Part shown: one piece after another, positions 30,587 through 39,457 of the stretch
Position numbering within the stretch: the first letter of the stretch is position 1
Layout of the letters: every line of letters starts with the position of its first letter
Source of the DNA: an uncultured Agathobacter sp.
Lineage (GTDB): Bacteria; Bacillota; Clostridia; Lachnospirales; Lachnospiraceae
Direction: 5' to 3'
Assembly (NCBI GenBank): GCA_944381555.1
Contig: CALWLL010000052.1
Span: 1 to 64,000 of the forward strand
DNA: 64,000 bases
Position numbers and translations under genes: made by a program
Notes under the pieces: model-generated
The model's input: the letters and a program-made list of their open reading frames with translations, nothing else
What the model was told of the DNA's origin: nothing
Database searches by the model: none

Positions 30587-32137
30587 CTATTTTACGCTCT
30601 CAACAAACCTGACAAATGCTTCTCTTCCGGCCTTATCGCACTTATATACGCCTGCATTCTCAAGAACCTCTGCAAACACCAGTCCGATTTCTTTATGAAT
30701 AATGTCTGTCACATTATCTGGATTTACATCCGTATATTTCTTAAGGAAGCCTTCTGCCCATTCTGCATGAGAAGCAAGTGTTTCCGTAGAACGAAGGTCC
30801 GTTCCGTTTAAGATTGCATCTTCTAGTTCTGCCATTTCATCCTTTAACCGGGCGGGAAGTACTGCTAATCCCATTACTTCAATCAGACCTATGTTTTCCT
30901 TTTTGATATGGTGCAGATGCGCATGTGGATGATATACACCAAGCGGATGCTCTTCTGTCGTTAAGTTATTACGAAGAACTAAATCCAGCTCATAGTCTTC
31001 TCCTCTCCTTCTTGCAATCGGAGTAATTGTGTTATGCGCCTCCTGATTCGTTTCGGCATAAATATTTGCAGATGCATCCGTATAACCACGCCACGCTGTA
31101 AGAATTTTATCTGCAAGTGCAATCAGTCTATCCTTGTCCGGTCCGCTGATGCGAATGACAGACATTGGCCATTTTACAATACCTGCCTTTACATCCTCAA
31201 ATCCGGCAAATGTAATTACTTTTTCTATTGGCGCCTTTGCCATTGCAAAGGTATAATGTCCGCCCTGAAAATGGTCATGGCTTAAAATAGAGCCGCCTAC
31301 GATTGGAAGGTCTGCATTAGAGCCTACAAAGTAGTGTGGGAACTGTGTCACAAAATCTAACAGCTTGCCAAATGTTGCACGTTCAATCTTCATCGGTGTG
31401 TGCAGAGCATGAAACACAATACAATGTTCATTGTAGTACACATATGGTGAATACTGGAAAAACCATTCACTATTGTTAATCGTTAGCGGAATGATTCTGT
31501 GATTCTGCCTTGCAGGATGATTGACACGTCCCGCATATCCTTCATTTTCCGCGCAAAGCTGGCATTTCGGATATGCAGACTGCTTTGCATTTTTTGCTGC
31601 CGCTATTGCCTTTGGATCCTTTTCCGGTTTGGATAAGTTAATCGTAATATCCAGCATACCGTACTGCGTATCTGTGGTCCATTTCTGGTCCTTTTTGATA
31701 CGCTGGCGACGGATATAATTGCTGTCGCAGCTTAATTTGTAGAAGTAATCCGTTGCCGCAAGCGCCGATTCCCGTTCATACAAATCCCTGAATTTTGCAC
31801 GGACTTCACTTGGCCGTGCAACCAAAAGGCCCATGATTTTGGTATCGAATAAATCCTTATATACAATACTGTTTTCTTTCATAATGCCATGCTCGTATGC
31901 ATAGCTCATCATATCTTCTAAGATATCTTCTAATGCCGCTTCGGCAGTTTCCTGTGTCATCGTATAGCCATTTGCTTCCTTCTTACGGGCCGCAAATTCC
32001 CCGATAACACTGTCCGGCATTTCATCCATCTGAAACAACTCCATCAGACTGTTTATTGTGTAAATCTTATCTTCCGGGCAGATTAAGCCCGTTACCAGAC
32101 CATATTCTACAAGTTCCAGAATTCTTGTTGCAATCAT
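30587..32137 (-). CDS. galT: Galactose-1-phosphate uridylyltransferase (Firmicutes type)
   Basis: A 516-residue GalT of the long Gram-positive type, exchanging UMP between UDP-glucose and galactose 1-phosphate in the Leloir pathway. The family-2 marks are the N-terminal segment with YGLVTGLICPEDKIYT and the Cys-rich CQLCAENEGYAGRVNHPARQNHRIIPL. The nucleophile segment SHDHFQGGHYTFAM carries His-x-His. It follows galK by 62 bases on the minus strand. galE and galM are not in the window, so the pathway is completed elsewhere. Confidence 0.95.
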   Translation of the reverse strand: MIATRILELVEYGLVTGLICPEDKIYTINSLMELFQMDEMPDSVIGEFAARKKEANGYTMTQETAEAALEDILEDMMSYAYEHGIMKENSIVYKDLFDTKIMGLLVARPSEVRAKFRDLYERESALAATDYFYKLSCDSNYIRRQRIKKDQKWTTDTQYGMLDITINLSKPEKDPKAIAAAKNAKQSAYPKCQLCAENEGYAGRVNHPARQNHRIIPLTINNSEWFFQYSPYVYYNEHCIVFHALHTPMKIERATFGKLLDFVTQFPHYFVGSNADLPIVGGSILSHDHFQGGHYTFAMAKAPIEKVITFAGFEDVKAGIVKWPMSVIRISGPDKDRLIALADKILTAWRGYTDASANIYAETNQEAHNTITPIARRRGEDYELDLVLRNNLTTEEHPLGVYHPHAHLHHIKKENIGLIEVMGLAVLPARLKDEMAELEDAILNGTDLRSTETLASHAEWAEGFLKKYTDVNPDNVTDIIHKEIGLVFAEVLENAGVYKCDKAGREAFVRFVESVK

Positions 32138-32199
32138 TTCTCTTCTCCTGTTGTCCTGCTATCTGCTGATTAACGTTTTTGCGTCGTTTTGTAGTCACA

Positions 32200-33369
32200 T
32201 TAATACAATCTCTTCGGACCGTCGCCAATCTCTACAACATAGAAATCTGCTGCATATCCGATTTTCTCTTCGTATGCTTTTCCAACCTGTTCAATGAAAG
32301 TTTCAACAGCTTTGTCTTTTACGATACTTACCGTACATCCTCCAAAGCCGGCGCCTGTCATACGGGAACCGATAACCCCGTCTACCTTCCATGCTTCTTC
32401 CACCAATGTATCAAGTTCAAGTCCTGTTACTTCATAATCGTCTCTTAAAGACGCATGAGAATCATTCATAAGCTGACCGAATAAGGTAACGTCGTTATTT
32501 TGTAATGCTTTTACGGCCTTTATGGTTCTCTGGTTTTCATACACTGCATGTCTTGCACGTCTTATGCGAATATCACTCCCTATTGCAGATTTTACTTCTT
32601 CAAATTCTTCTTCCGTTAATTCGCCAAGAGAATGGATAGCCTTAACCTTCTGAATTTCTGCAAGCGCAGTTTCACATTCGCTTCTTCTCTCATTGTATTT
32701 TGAATCGCCCAGACCACGCTTCTTGTTGCTGCATGAAATCACGATTTTGGCATTTTCCAGCTTAATCGGCGCGTACTCATATTCTAAAGTTGCTGTATCA
32801 AGGAAAATCGCATGACCGGCTTTTCCCATTGCGATTGCAAACTGGTCCATAATTCCGCAGTTTACACCGTTAAATTTATTCTCCGAATATTGTCCGATTA
32901 GTGCCAAATCCTGATTGGATACGTCAAATCCAAACAGATCTCTTAAGATAAACCCTGTTAATACTTCTACGGACGCAGAAGAAGACAGTCCCGAACCGTT
33001 TGGAATATTTCCGTATAAAACAAGGTCCATGCCATATTCAACAGACATCCCCTTCTCGCCAAATGCCCACATAATGCCCTTCGGGTAGTTCGTCCAATCT
33101 GCTTCTTTTTCCGGTTTGAGATTTTCAACACTCGATTCGATTACGCCAAGGTGTTCAAAGTTTAAGGAATAAAAACGAATCTTTTTATCTGTTCTTTTAC
33201 GAGCCGCACCATATGTACCGATGGTAAGGGCACACGGAAATACATGACCTCCATTGTAGTCCGTATGCTCACCAATCATATTTACGCGGCCCGGTGCAAA
33301 ATAAACGCCAATTTCCCCTTCGCTGCCAAATAATTCTTTGAATTTCTCCAATACACTCTGCCAAATCAT
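32200..33369 (-). CDS. galK: Galactokinase
   Basis: A 389-residue GHMP kinase phosphorylating galactose at C1. It has the galactokinase signature GRVNMIGEHTDYNGGHVFP near the N-terminus, the ATP loop PNGSGLSSSASVEVLTGF at about 120-137 and the C-terminal RMTGAGFGGCTVSIV. The ATG at 33369 (MIWQSVLEKF) is chosen because AGGAG lies 6 bases upstream; the longer frame adds 17 charged residues not typical of the family. It heads a galK-galT unit with a recognisable promoter. Confidence 0.95.
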   Translation of the reverse strand: MIWQSVLEKFKELFGSEGEIGVYFAPGRVNMIGEHTDYNGGHVFPCALTIGTYGAARKRTDKKIRFYSLNFEHLGVIESSVENLKPEKEADWTNYPKGIMWAFGEKGMSVEYGMDLVLYGNIPNGSGLSSSASVEVLTGFILRDLFGFDVSNQDLALIGQYSENKFNGVNCGIMDQFAIAMGKAGHAIFLDTATLEYEYAPIKLENAKIVISCSNKKRGLGDSKYNERRSECETALAEIQKVKAIHSLGELTEEEFEEVKSAIGSDIRIRRARHAVYENQRTIKAVKALQNNDVTLFGQLMNDSHASLRDDYEVTGLELDTLVEEAWKVDGVIGSRMTGAGFGGCTVSIVKDKAVETFIEQVGKAYEEKIGYAADFYVVEIGDGPKRLY

Positions 33370-33405
33370 AATTTTCTCCTTTTGCCTCTTATCTTTGCTA
33401 TTTTC

Positions 33406-33433
33406 ATTATAACTTGACATTTATTCTTTGCAA
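33406..33433 (-). promoter_or_regulatory. Promoter of galK-galT with repeated TTTGCAAG boxes
   Basis: On the minus strand, TTGCAA (33433-33428), 16 bases, TATAAT (33411-33406). The -35 lies inside one copy of the octamer TTTGCAAG (plus strand 33427-33434), and a second copy is 14 bases away at 33441-33448. The pair is a candidate operator. Confidence 0.6.
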
Positions 33434-33480
33434 GATGCGTTTTGCAAGTTACAACATTACGCGAGAATTATGCAACATTT

Positions 33481-34872
33481 TTACATATCTTTTTTCTGAA
33501 ATTCCTCAATTGCATTTAGTACTTCCTGTGTCGTGGCATCATCCGCACCGCCAATATAATATACCTGCTCATCCACAGTCAGCTTAATGAATAAATCATT
33601 CTTTGGATTTAAAAACACCTCAAACATACCCTCACGGTATACCTCAAAGGTTCCTATCAGCAGATTATCCATACCGCTTCCATTTACCTTAATCATCTCC
33701 GGGAGTTCTGTTACGGTGGTATATGCATCAATATCTTCCAGAGGGATTTTATAATCCACGTTTAACTGCTGGCAGATAATGGTATCATTTTCTACTGTCA
33801 CCTGAATTGGAGTAAATTCTGCCAATATCATCCAGACTGATAAAACCGGAATGGCCAAAATTGCCGCAGCACTCAAAATCATGGTTGCCATTCCTGCCTT
33901 ATTGCCCAGATTTACGGTAGTACCGGTTCCAAGACGGCTTTCAATCATATAATGCCTGTCATTCTTATTATAGTACATAAGTCCCCAAATCCAGTTTTTA
34001 TCATCCTCTGACGCATCCAGAACAGTTCTCTTTGGTTCATATGCCTTATTGATATCAAATATCTTCTTAACTATCCAGCCGGCAAACACCATAATGAAAA
34101 CACAATAAATCAAAGACCCCCAGATAACTCCGCTTATGGCCCATTCTCTTTGCAGCATAAATAAAAGTATGCACCAGGTAAACACCGTATTAATCCATGC
34201 ACAGGCCAGTGAGTAATTCTTCCAAACCTGCTTTTTTGCCCTTGCATAATTCATATTGGTATCGCTGTCCTCACAAATAACTGTAATTTTCTGCCTATCC
34301 GTCCATACTGCACAGATATAGAACAGGTAAGTACATAAACCAAATACAGTAACAACCCAGCCGAATACTTCATAACCATGTCCCTGAAAAACAATAAACG
34401 CGATAAGCATTGGAATCGTACTTAAAACAAGCGCAGGCAGAAACGTAATCAGCTTTACCTTTCCCGGTACGGATGCGGTTTTTAAGTCTGTATAAGAAAC
34501 ATTGCTTTCCTCACTCCAGCCTCTTTTCTGCTTAAGCTCCTTTATTTTACCATTTGCAATGGCAAACCATAGCATCGGCAGAAAACAGATTGCCAATATC
34601 CAGAGCATCCACAAAGACATACTGATTGAAAAATATGGAATAAATGGAAACCCGATTGGAATAACTGCCAAAAGAATTGTGCTCCATTTCAGACGCTTTC
34701 GAAACTCTGCATCAATTTCCTTCACATCCTCATCATTTCGCAATTCTTTCTTTAAGGTTGCGCCGAAGCAATAATTTTTGTTTCCTGAGTTTCTTAAGAT
34801 AAGATACATTGCCAATAAAATCGGATAACAGGACACCAAAAAGATAATACTCATAATCATACTTGTAGTCAT
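33481..34872 (-). CDS. DUF5808 multi-pass membrane protein
   Basis: A 463-residue membrane protein with an N-terminal helix, a pair of helices at about 65-105, further helices at about 155-200 and 220-270, one at about 330-350, and a soluble C-terminal domain. The segment WGLMYYNKNDRHYMIESRLG TGTTVNLGNK at about 290-320 matches the DUF5808 signature, and the FPFIPYF segment resembles DUF1648-type SdpI-related proteins. It is 37 bases after a YtrA-type GntR regulator. In Firmicutes such pairs are often linked to cell-envelope stress and antibiotic response. The function here is unknown. Confidence 0.75.
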   Translation of the reverse strand: MTTSMIMSIIFLVSCYPILLAMYLILRNSGNKNYCFGATLKKELRNDEDVKEIDAEFRKRLKWSTILLAVIPIGFPFIPYFSISMSLWMLWILAICFLPMLWFAIANGKIKELKQKRGWSEESNVSYTDLKTASVPGKVKLITFLPALVLSTIPMLIAFIVFQGHGYEVFGWVVTVFGLCTYLFYICAVWTDRQKITVICEDSDTNMNYARAKKQVWKNYSLACAWINTVFTWCILLFMLQREWAISGVIWGSLIYCVFIMVFAGWIVKKIFDINKAYEPKRTVLDASEDDKNWIWGLMYYNKNDRHYMIESRLGTGTTVNLGNKAGMATMILSAAAILAIPVLSVWMILAEFTPIQVTVENDTIICQQLNVDYKIPLEDIDAYTTVTELPEMIKVNGSGMDNLLIGTFEVYREGMFEVFLNPKNDLFIKLTVDEQVYYIGGADDATTQEVLNAIEEFQKKDM

Positions 34873-34909
34873 AATTTTCCCTCTCTTTCCTAAACATCAA
34901 TCTTTAAAA

Positions 34910-35272
34910 TCAGCCAAAAAACGGTTCGCATAATTTATAAAAATCTTCTTTGGTAATTCCTCTTACTTTAGCTTCTGAGATTACCCTCTGAAGCATCTCC
35001 TTCGTATCAGCAGGCAGTTCATTGGAAAATTCTAAACGCTCACGAACCTTCGCTCCATTTCTCCTGTCTGTATAGATATATCCCTCCTGCTTTAACATCT
35101 GATAAGCTTTATTGACTGTCATGGAATTAATCCCCATTTCCTCTGCCAGTCCTCTTACTGTCGGAAGCTGCTCTCCGGGCGCTAATCTTCCATCGGATAT
35201 TCCAAGCACTATCTGATTTCGAATCTGCAAATAGATTGGTACATCTGAGTATTCATTAATTGCAATAATCAT
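34910..35272 (-). CDS. GntR family regulator, YtrA subfamily
   Basis: A 120-residue regulator with an N-terminal winged helix-turn-helix (VPIYLQIRNQIVLGIS, GEQLPTVRGLAEEMGINSMTVNKAYQMLKQEGYIYTDRRNGAKV) and only a short helical tail, as in the YtrA subfamily. The ATG at 35272 is 8 bases after AAGGAG; a TTG one codon earlier is less likely. It is cotranscribed with the DUF5808 membrane protein and probably represses its own operon through the palindromes around the promoter. Confidence 0.9.
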   Translation of the reverse strand: MIIAINEYSDVPIYLQIRNQIVLGISDGRLAPGEQLPTVRGLAEEMGINSMTVNKAYQMLKQEGYIYTDRRNGAKVRERLEFSNELPADTKEMLQRVISEAKVRGITKEDFYKLCEPFFG

Positions 35273-35316
35273 CAATTTTCTCCTTTCTTTTACTTATCTT
35301 TACTTTTGTTATAGTA

Positions 35317-35359
35317 ATTGTAATACAAACAACACAAAATGTCAATCATAGTATTACTA
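35317..35359 (-). promoter_or_regulatory. Promoter and candidate operator of the GntR-DUF5808 unit
   Basis: On the minus strand, TTGACA (35345-35340), 17 bases, TACAAT (35322-35317). A perfect odd palindrome TAGTA-T-TACTA (35349-35359) is just upstream of the -35, and a related sequence, TAGTAAT (35312-35318), overlaps the -10, so two operator half-systems could flank the polymerase site. Confidence 0.65.
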
Positions 35360-35372
35360 ATTTCTTTCACAC

Positions 35373-35407
35373 GTTAATGTATCACGGTCTTCCTATGATA
35401 TAAAAAA
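35373..35407 (-). repeat. Dispersed intergenic repeat, long form
   Basis: A roughly 35-base sequence beginning GTTAATGTATCACGGTCTTC on the plus strand and ending in TATGATATAAAAAA. It is nearly identical (differing by one substitution and one insertion) to 56075-56110. Read on the minus strand it directly follows the T-run of the hairpin at 35402-35430. Confidence 0.6.
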
Positions 35408-35430
35408 CAGCGGCATCCACCGCTGTTTTT
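35402..35430. terminator. Terminator-type hairpin near the degV 3' end
   Basis: ACAGCGG and CCGCTGT form a 7-bp GC-rich stem with a six-base loop, with A6/T5 on both sides. It lies downstream of degV (minus strand) and upstream of the GntR promoter. Confidence 0.8.
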
Positions 35431-35447
35431 ACGACTAAATATTCCAT

Positions 35448-36299
35448 TTATCTCTCGTCAATAAAGAGTACGCCCAGCGTTCCCGGCCCGCAATGGCTGG
35501 AAATTACACAACCTGCTCTTGTAATGAGAATCTCTTCAAACATATCTAAATCTTTCAAATACTTATGCACGGAAGCAATAATCTCCGGGTCACAGCCAGA
35601 GTGTGTAATAAATACACGGGACTTCTGTGCCTTCTTTAAATCTTCTTCCATAGTTCTTACATAATCCATAACAACCTTATGCATTTTCCCGCGGAATTTT
35701 TCCTCCGGCTTCATCTTTCCGTTTTCTACGACAATTTTCGGATGAAGCTTTAACATACCTCCCGCTAATGCTGCAACACCGCTGCATCTTCCGCCTCTGT
35801 GAAGATATTTCAAGGTGTCTACTACAAAACTCGAGCGCACACGCGGTCTTATTTCCTGAATATGAGCAACAATCTCTGCCGCACTCTTATTCTGCTGCGC
35901 CATAATGGCAGCCTCAATTACCTGCAAACCGATGCCTGTAGAGAGATTTGCGGAATCAATGATAAAAATCTTATCTTCTGCTTGAAGCTCTGCTGCCGCC
36001 ATACGCATAACATTATAGGTGGTTGACATTTCGGCCGAAATACAAAAGACAATTATTTCTTCTCCCTTTTCGATGTGCGGACGATACACTTCTATCATCT
36101 GGTCAATTCCGACTGCGGAAGTCTTTGGCGTAACACCGTGTGCATCTGACCAGCGATATATTTCATCCGGCGTAATATTCTTTCCGTCTTCGTATTCTTC
36201 ATCTCCTAAAAGGATATGTAAGGGAATCGTCTCTACATCATATTTTTCCAATAATTCCTGTGACAAATCACAAGTACTGTCCGAAATAATTTTCACCAT
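35448..36299 (-). CDS. DegV family fatty-acid-binding protein
   Basis: A 283-residue DegV-family protein. These bind a fatty acid, and some (FakB) deliver it to the FakA kinase for phospholipid synthesis. The N-terminal VKIISDSTCDLSQELLEKYDVETIPL, FCISAEMSTTYNVM, IDSANLSTGIGL and the C-terminal ISSHCGPGTLGVLF are the usual ligand-contacting segments. The length is typical. AAGGAG precedes the ATG at 36299. No fakA-like gene is in the window, so its partner is unknown. Confidence 0.9.
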   Translation of the reverse strand: MVKIISDSTCDLSQELLEKYDVETIPLHILLGDEEYEDGKNITPDEIYRWSDAHGVTPKTSAVGIDQMIEVYRPHIEKGEEIIVFCISAEMSTTYNVMRMAAAELQAEDKIFIIDSANLSTGIGLQVIEAAIMAQQNKSAAEIVAHIQEIRPRVRSSFVVDTLKYLHRGGRCSGVAALAGGMLKLHPKIVVENGKMKPEEKFRGKMHKVVMDYVRTMEEDLKKAQKSRVFITHSGCDPEIIASVHKYLKDLDMFEEILITRAGCVISSHCGPGTLGVLFIDER

Positions 36300-36387
36300 A
36301 ATCCTAATCTCCTTTTTTATATAAGAAATATTTTAACACTCCTGTCGAAAAAGGGAAGAAAGAAAATGTTAATAATTCCTAAAGTTT

Positions 36388-37917
36388 CTATAAAGAATCC
36401 CAGTACTGGCAGTCCTCTCTTCCAACCACCGTCGATGTAAATGGTGTTCCATCATTTTTCTTATAATGCTCCGTTGCTTTTAGAGCACATTTCGCGCCTG
36501 CATATACAATCGGAAGATTAAAAAATACGATCAGAATGTTTCCCAGATCTGAGAACGCCCACAAATTGCCAAGCTCCAATCCTGCAATATTACATAGTAT
36601 ACCAAACATCGCTACCAAAAGCGCGAGGATACGAATGCCGTTGATAAAGCCGTTTGCTTTGCTGATACGGTTTGCAGCAATTTCCGAAAAACTGATCATA
36701 CCAAGCAGACAGGTGTAAGCAAACAAACCAAAGCACAGCGTGATGATAAACGTTATAACCGAATGAAGAGCCGGATTTGGTGTTAATGCGGCAACCGATT
36801 CCGTAAACATCGGGAGTTTATCCAAAGAAGCCCACTTTTGGGCGTCCGGTCCGTCCCAGCAATGCGCCATGACAACCACAAAACCGGAAAGCGTACAAAT
36901 AACTATCGTATCCAAAAACACGCCAAGCGCCGCTAGAATTCCCTGTTCACAAGGATGCTTCGCGTCTGCGGCAGCCGCTGACATCGTAATGGTTCCCTGT
37001 CCGGCTTCATTTGACATAAGGCCTCGTTTTACCCCCTGTGCCAAAACCGTACCAAACAAGCCCCCAAAGAATGCCTCCGGCTTAAATGCCCCGCCGATTA
37101 CGGAGGAAAAGAAATAGGGGAGCTCATTCAGATTTAGAACGATCAGTATCAAAACTGTTACAATATATAATACTGCCATAACCGGAACCATTTTATCTGT
37201 CCACTTGCTAACCTTCCTCATTCCGCCAAACGCAATGAGCGCTGTTACCGCAACCACACAGCCGCCTGCTGCATAATAAAACATAGCATCGCTTGCAATC
37301 GCTTCACCGGTTACTATTTCTGCCATCCTTCCGACAGAGGAAACCACGTTAAAGCCCTGCGCCGGCAGACAACAAAACGCATATAAAATATACAATACTG
37401 ATAAGGCAACGCCTACCCATACCCGGTTCCCAAGAAGCTTTCTTCCGTAAAACGGAAGCCCTCCTATAAATTCATCCTCTTTCTTTTCTTTAAAAATCTG
37501 TGCCAGAACAGCTTCCATATAGGCTAATGCCATTCCAAAAAATGCAGATACCCACATCCAAAACAATGCGCCCGGACCGCCTGCTGCAATTGCTCCCGTC
37601 ACACCAATAATGTTACCCGGTCCTACGCGCATGGCAGAGCTAAGCAGAAATGCCGCCAGGGGAGAAATGCCCGTTTTAGCCGTCCGCTTCTCCGTCATAA
37701 TACTTATCCCCTTCTTAAAATGAGTTACCTGCATAAATCCGGTTCGAAAACTAAAATAAATTCCAGAGCCAACCAATAAAATAACGGCAATAGAAAAATT
37801 TCCCAGAACCGGTATATCTGCATACCATTTTATATTTGTCGGAAAATCCCACAGAAAATCGGATAACGGCCCAACAAACGAAAATATACGGTTAATGGAT
37901 TCAAAAACAACCTGCAT
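36388..37917 (-). CDS. Sodium:alanine/glycine symporter (AGCS family)
   Basis: A 509-residue transporter with about eleven membrane segments. AGCS motifs are seen: GSGIYFSFRTGFMQVTHF, AFLLSSAMRVGPGNIIGVTGAIAAGGPGALFWMW with the family signature, and GVKRGLMSNEAGQGTITMSAA. It imports alanine or glycine with sodium. The ATG at 37917 is chosen because GAGGGG lies about 7 bases upstream; the in-frame ATG upstream sits on that site. It is monocistronic, with degV following on the same strand after 88 bases. Confidence 0.9.
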   Translation of the reverse strand: MQVVFESINRIFSFVGPLSDFLWDFPTNIKWYADIPVLGNFSIAVILLVGSGIYFSFRTGFMQVTHFKKGISIMTEKRTAKTGISPLAAFLLSSAMRVGPGNIIGVTGAIAAGGPGALFWMWVSAFFGMALAYMEAVLAQIFKEKKEDEFIGGLPFYGRKLLGNRVWVGVALSVLYILYAFCCLPAQGFNVVSSVGRMAEIVTGEAIASDAMFYYAAGGCVVAVTALIAFGGMRKVSKWTDKMVPVMAVLYIVTVLILIVLNLNELPYFFSSVIGGAFKPEAFFGGLFGTVLAQGVKRGLMSNEAGQGTITMSAAAADAKHPCEQGILAALGVFLDTIVICTLSGFVVVMAHCWDGPDAQKWASLDKLPMFTESVAALTPNPALHSVITFIITLCFGLFAYTCLLGMISFSEIAANRISKANGFINGIRILALLVAMFGILCNIAGLELGNLWAFSDLGNILIVFFNLPIVYAGAKCALKATEHYKKNDGTPFTSTVVGREDCQYWDSL

Positions 37918-37987
37918 ACATACCCCTCGCATTTCTATCCTGCTCAATTATATTCCAAACAAAAATAAATAGAACAACAATTATGGT

Positions 37988-38000
37988 CTTTCCTATGATA
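37988..38000 (-). repeat. Dispersed motif TATCATAGGAAAG, copy 3
   Basis: On the minus strand it directly follows the T-run of the GH53 terminator, the same placement as copies in the glnN leader and after the hairpin near degV. Confidence 0.55.
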
Positions 38001-38001
38001 C

Positions 38002-38039
38002 AAAAAACGGAAAATAAACCTGCATTTACTTTCCGTTTT
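38002..38039 (-). terminator. Terminator of the galactan-degradation unit
   Basis: AAAACGGAAAGTAAA pairs with TTTATTTTCCGTTTT on the minus strand around a six-base loop, followed by a T-run, a few bases after the GH53 stop codon. Confidence 0.8.
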
Positions 38040-38045
38040 CTTTCT

Positions 38046-39158
38046 TTATTTCTTTTTAAAAGATTGAATCACTTCCCATGCCGGTAATGCGTTTCCATCA
38101 TAATCAAATAACGCCTGATTTGCCCACTCATTACCGCAAGGTCCCTTATCCTTGATATATTCCAAAGACGCCTTGGTAGCCCAGCCCGAGCCCGGAACCG
38201 GAATCCATGCCGGCTCCCACCAGAAAAAGCCACAGCCCTTGTCATCCACAACGTTAGCCACTCTGTTTAAGAAGTCTTTTGTAAAGTCTGCCTGACCCTG
38301 AATTGTCATAGGGTAATCGATATTCTCCAGAAGATGTGGTTTTGTTGCATAGCCTTTTCTCTCATGGTCTTCTAGCTTCTCATATTCTTTGTAATCCTCC
38401 ATAGTAAATCCCATAGATACTTCTGCAACAATCAGTTCTTTGCCAAAACGTTTTGCAATATCATTCATGTTGTCTTCCAACTGTTTAAGACGTCCATGCC
38501 AGAATGGATAATAGGATAATCCGATATAATCGAAATCCTCTCCGCGCGGAATGTAGTTGTCAAACCATCTGCGGTATAATTCGTTGTTTCCGCCGTTGTC
38601 TAAGTGGATCATAATCGGAATCTTAGCGTTTACTTTGCGGCAGGCACGAATACCGGCACTTACGAATTTTGCAATATTATCGTACTCCGGGACCTGACCT
38701 TCCGGCCACAGCAATCCGTTCGAGAGCTCATTGCCCACCTGAATTAAGGTAACATTTACCCCCGCAGCCAGAATTTTCTTCATTGATTCTTTGGTAAATT
38801 CATAAACAGCTTTTTCTAATTCCTCTACACCGTAGTCTGCCCATGCTTTTGGTTTAAACTGTTTTCCCGGATCTGCCCAGAAATCACTGTAATGAAAATT
38901 TACAAGAACTCCAAGACCTGCTTCCGTTACTCTCTTTCCAATAGCAATTGTTGTGTCTAAATCATTATTTCCCGCACCATAAGGTTCCCCCTCCGGTGAC
39001 TTTGGATCGTTCCAGATACGCAGGCGAATAGTATCCACGTCATATTTTTTTACGATGTCAAGGATGTCCATCTCCTGACCATTGTCGTAATACTTTGCAC
39101 CGCATTGTTCCAGTTCAAGCAAGGTGGAAAGGTCCATGCCTTTTATAAATCTGCTCAT
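38046..39158 (-). CDS. Arabinogalactan endo-beta-1,4-galactanase, family GH53
   Basis: A 370-residue (beta/alpha)8-barrel enzyme hydrolysing beta-1,4-galactan. The GH53 marks are FIKGMDLSTLLELEQCGAKYYD, IRLRIWNDP, NFHYSDFWADPGKQ and LIQVGNELSNGLLWPEG with the acid/base Glu (about residue 145). The later segment LIVAEVSMGFT holds the nucleophile Glu. There is no signal peptide or anchor, so it acts in the cytoplasm, presumably on imported galacto-oligosaccharides. It is the third gene of a unit with the unrecognised carbohydrate-active protein and the zinc ribbon, and ends at a terminator. Confidence 0.93.
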   Translation of the reverse strand: MSRFIKGMDLSTLLELEQCGAKYYDNGQEMDILDIVKKYDVDTIRLRIWNDPKSPEGEPYGAGNNDLDTTIAIGKRVTEAGLGVLVNFHYSDFWADPGKQFKPKAWADYGVEELEKAVYEFTKESMKKILAAGVNVTLIQVGNELSNGLLWPEGQVPEYDNIAKFVSAGIRACRKVNAKIPIMIHLDNGGNNELYRRWFDNYIPRGEDFDYIGLSYYPFWHGRLKQLEDNMNDIAKRFGKELIVAEVSMGFTMEDYKEYEKLEDHERKGYATKPHLLENIDYPMTIQGQADFTKDFLNRVANVVDDKGCGFFWWEPAWIPVPGSGWATKASLEYIKDKGPCGNEWANQALFDYDGNALPAWEVIQSFKKK

Positions 39159-39187
39159 AGATATTCTCCTGTGTGCTCAGCCCTGCA

Positions 39188-39229
39188 CCTGCCCCAGCAG
39201 CACCTCATTGCCTTGCTGCATTGGGCAGG
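39188..39229 (-). other. GC-rich intergenic hairpin between the zinc-ribbon and GH53 genes
   Basis: CCTGCCC and GCAGCA pair with TGCTGC and GGGCAGG over about 13 bp with small bulges. No T-run follows on either strand, so it is more likely an mRNA processing or stability element than a terminator. Confidence 0.6.
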
Positions 39230-39238
39230 TATGAACTG

Positions 39239-39457
39239 TTAATCAAAATCGAATTTCGTAATTCTTTCATGCATTGCGCCATAACGAAAACGAACCATCT
39301 CATTCTTTTCTAATACGTCCTTTTCGTCGCCTCTGTACTGGCAGCGAATGCAACTGTAAATTCCTGTTTCTTTATTGTAAAACATATCGATGTCGAGGTC
39401 TCGCATAAAGCATGATGGACATCTGTAATTTAATTTGCCTTTTCCAAGTTGAGCCAT
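39239..39457 (-). CDS. Small zinc-ribbon protein
   Basis: A 72-residue basic protein with two CxxC knuckles, CPSC (13-16) and CIRC (37-40), placed as in zinc ribbons. Positive patches lie at both ends. Its start overlaps the 3' end of the upstream gene by 28 bases, with AGGGAGG before the ATG, so the two are translationally coupled. No family is recognised. A role as a nucleic-acid binding or chaperone-like accessory of the galactan unit is possible, but nothing in the sequence shows it. Confidence 0.8.
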   Translation of the reverse strand: MAQLGKGKLNYRCPSCFMRDLDIDMFYNKETGIYSCIRCQYRGDEKDVLEKNEMVRFRYGAMHERITKFDFD

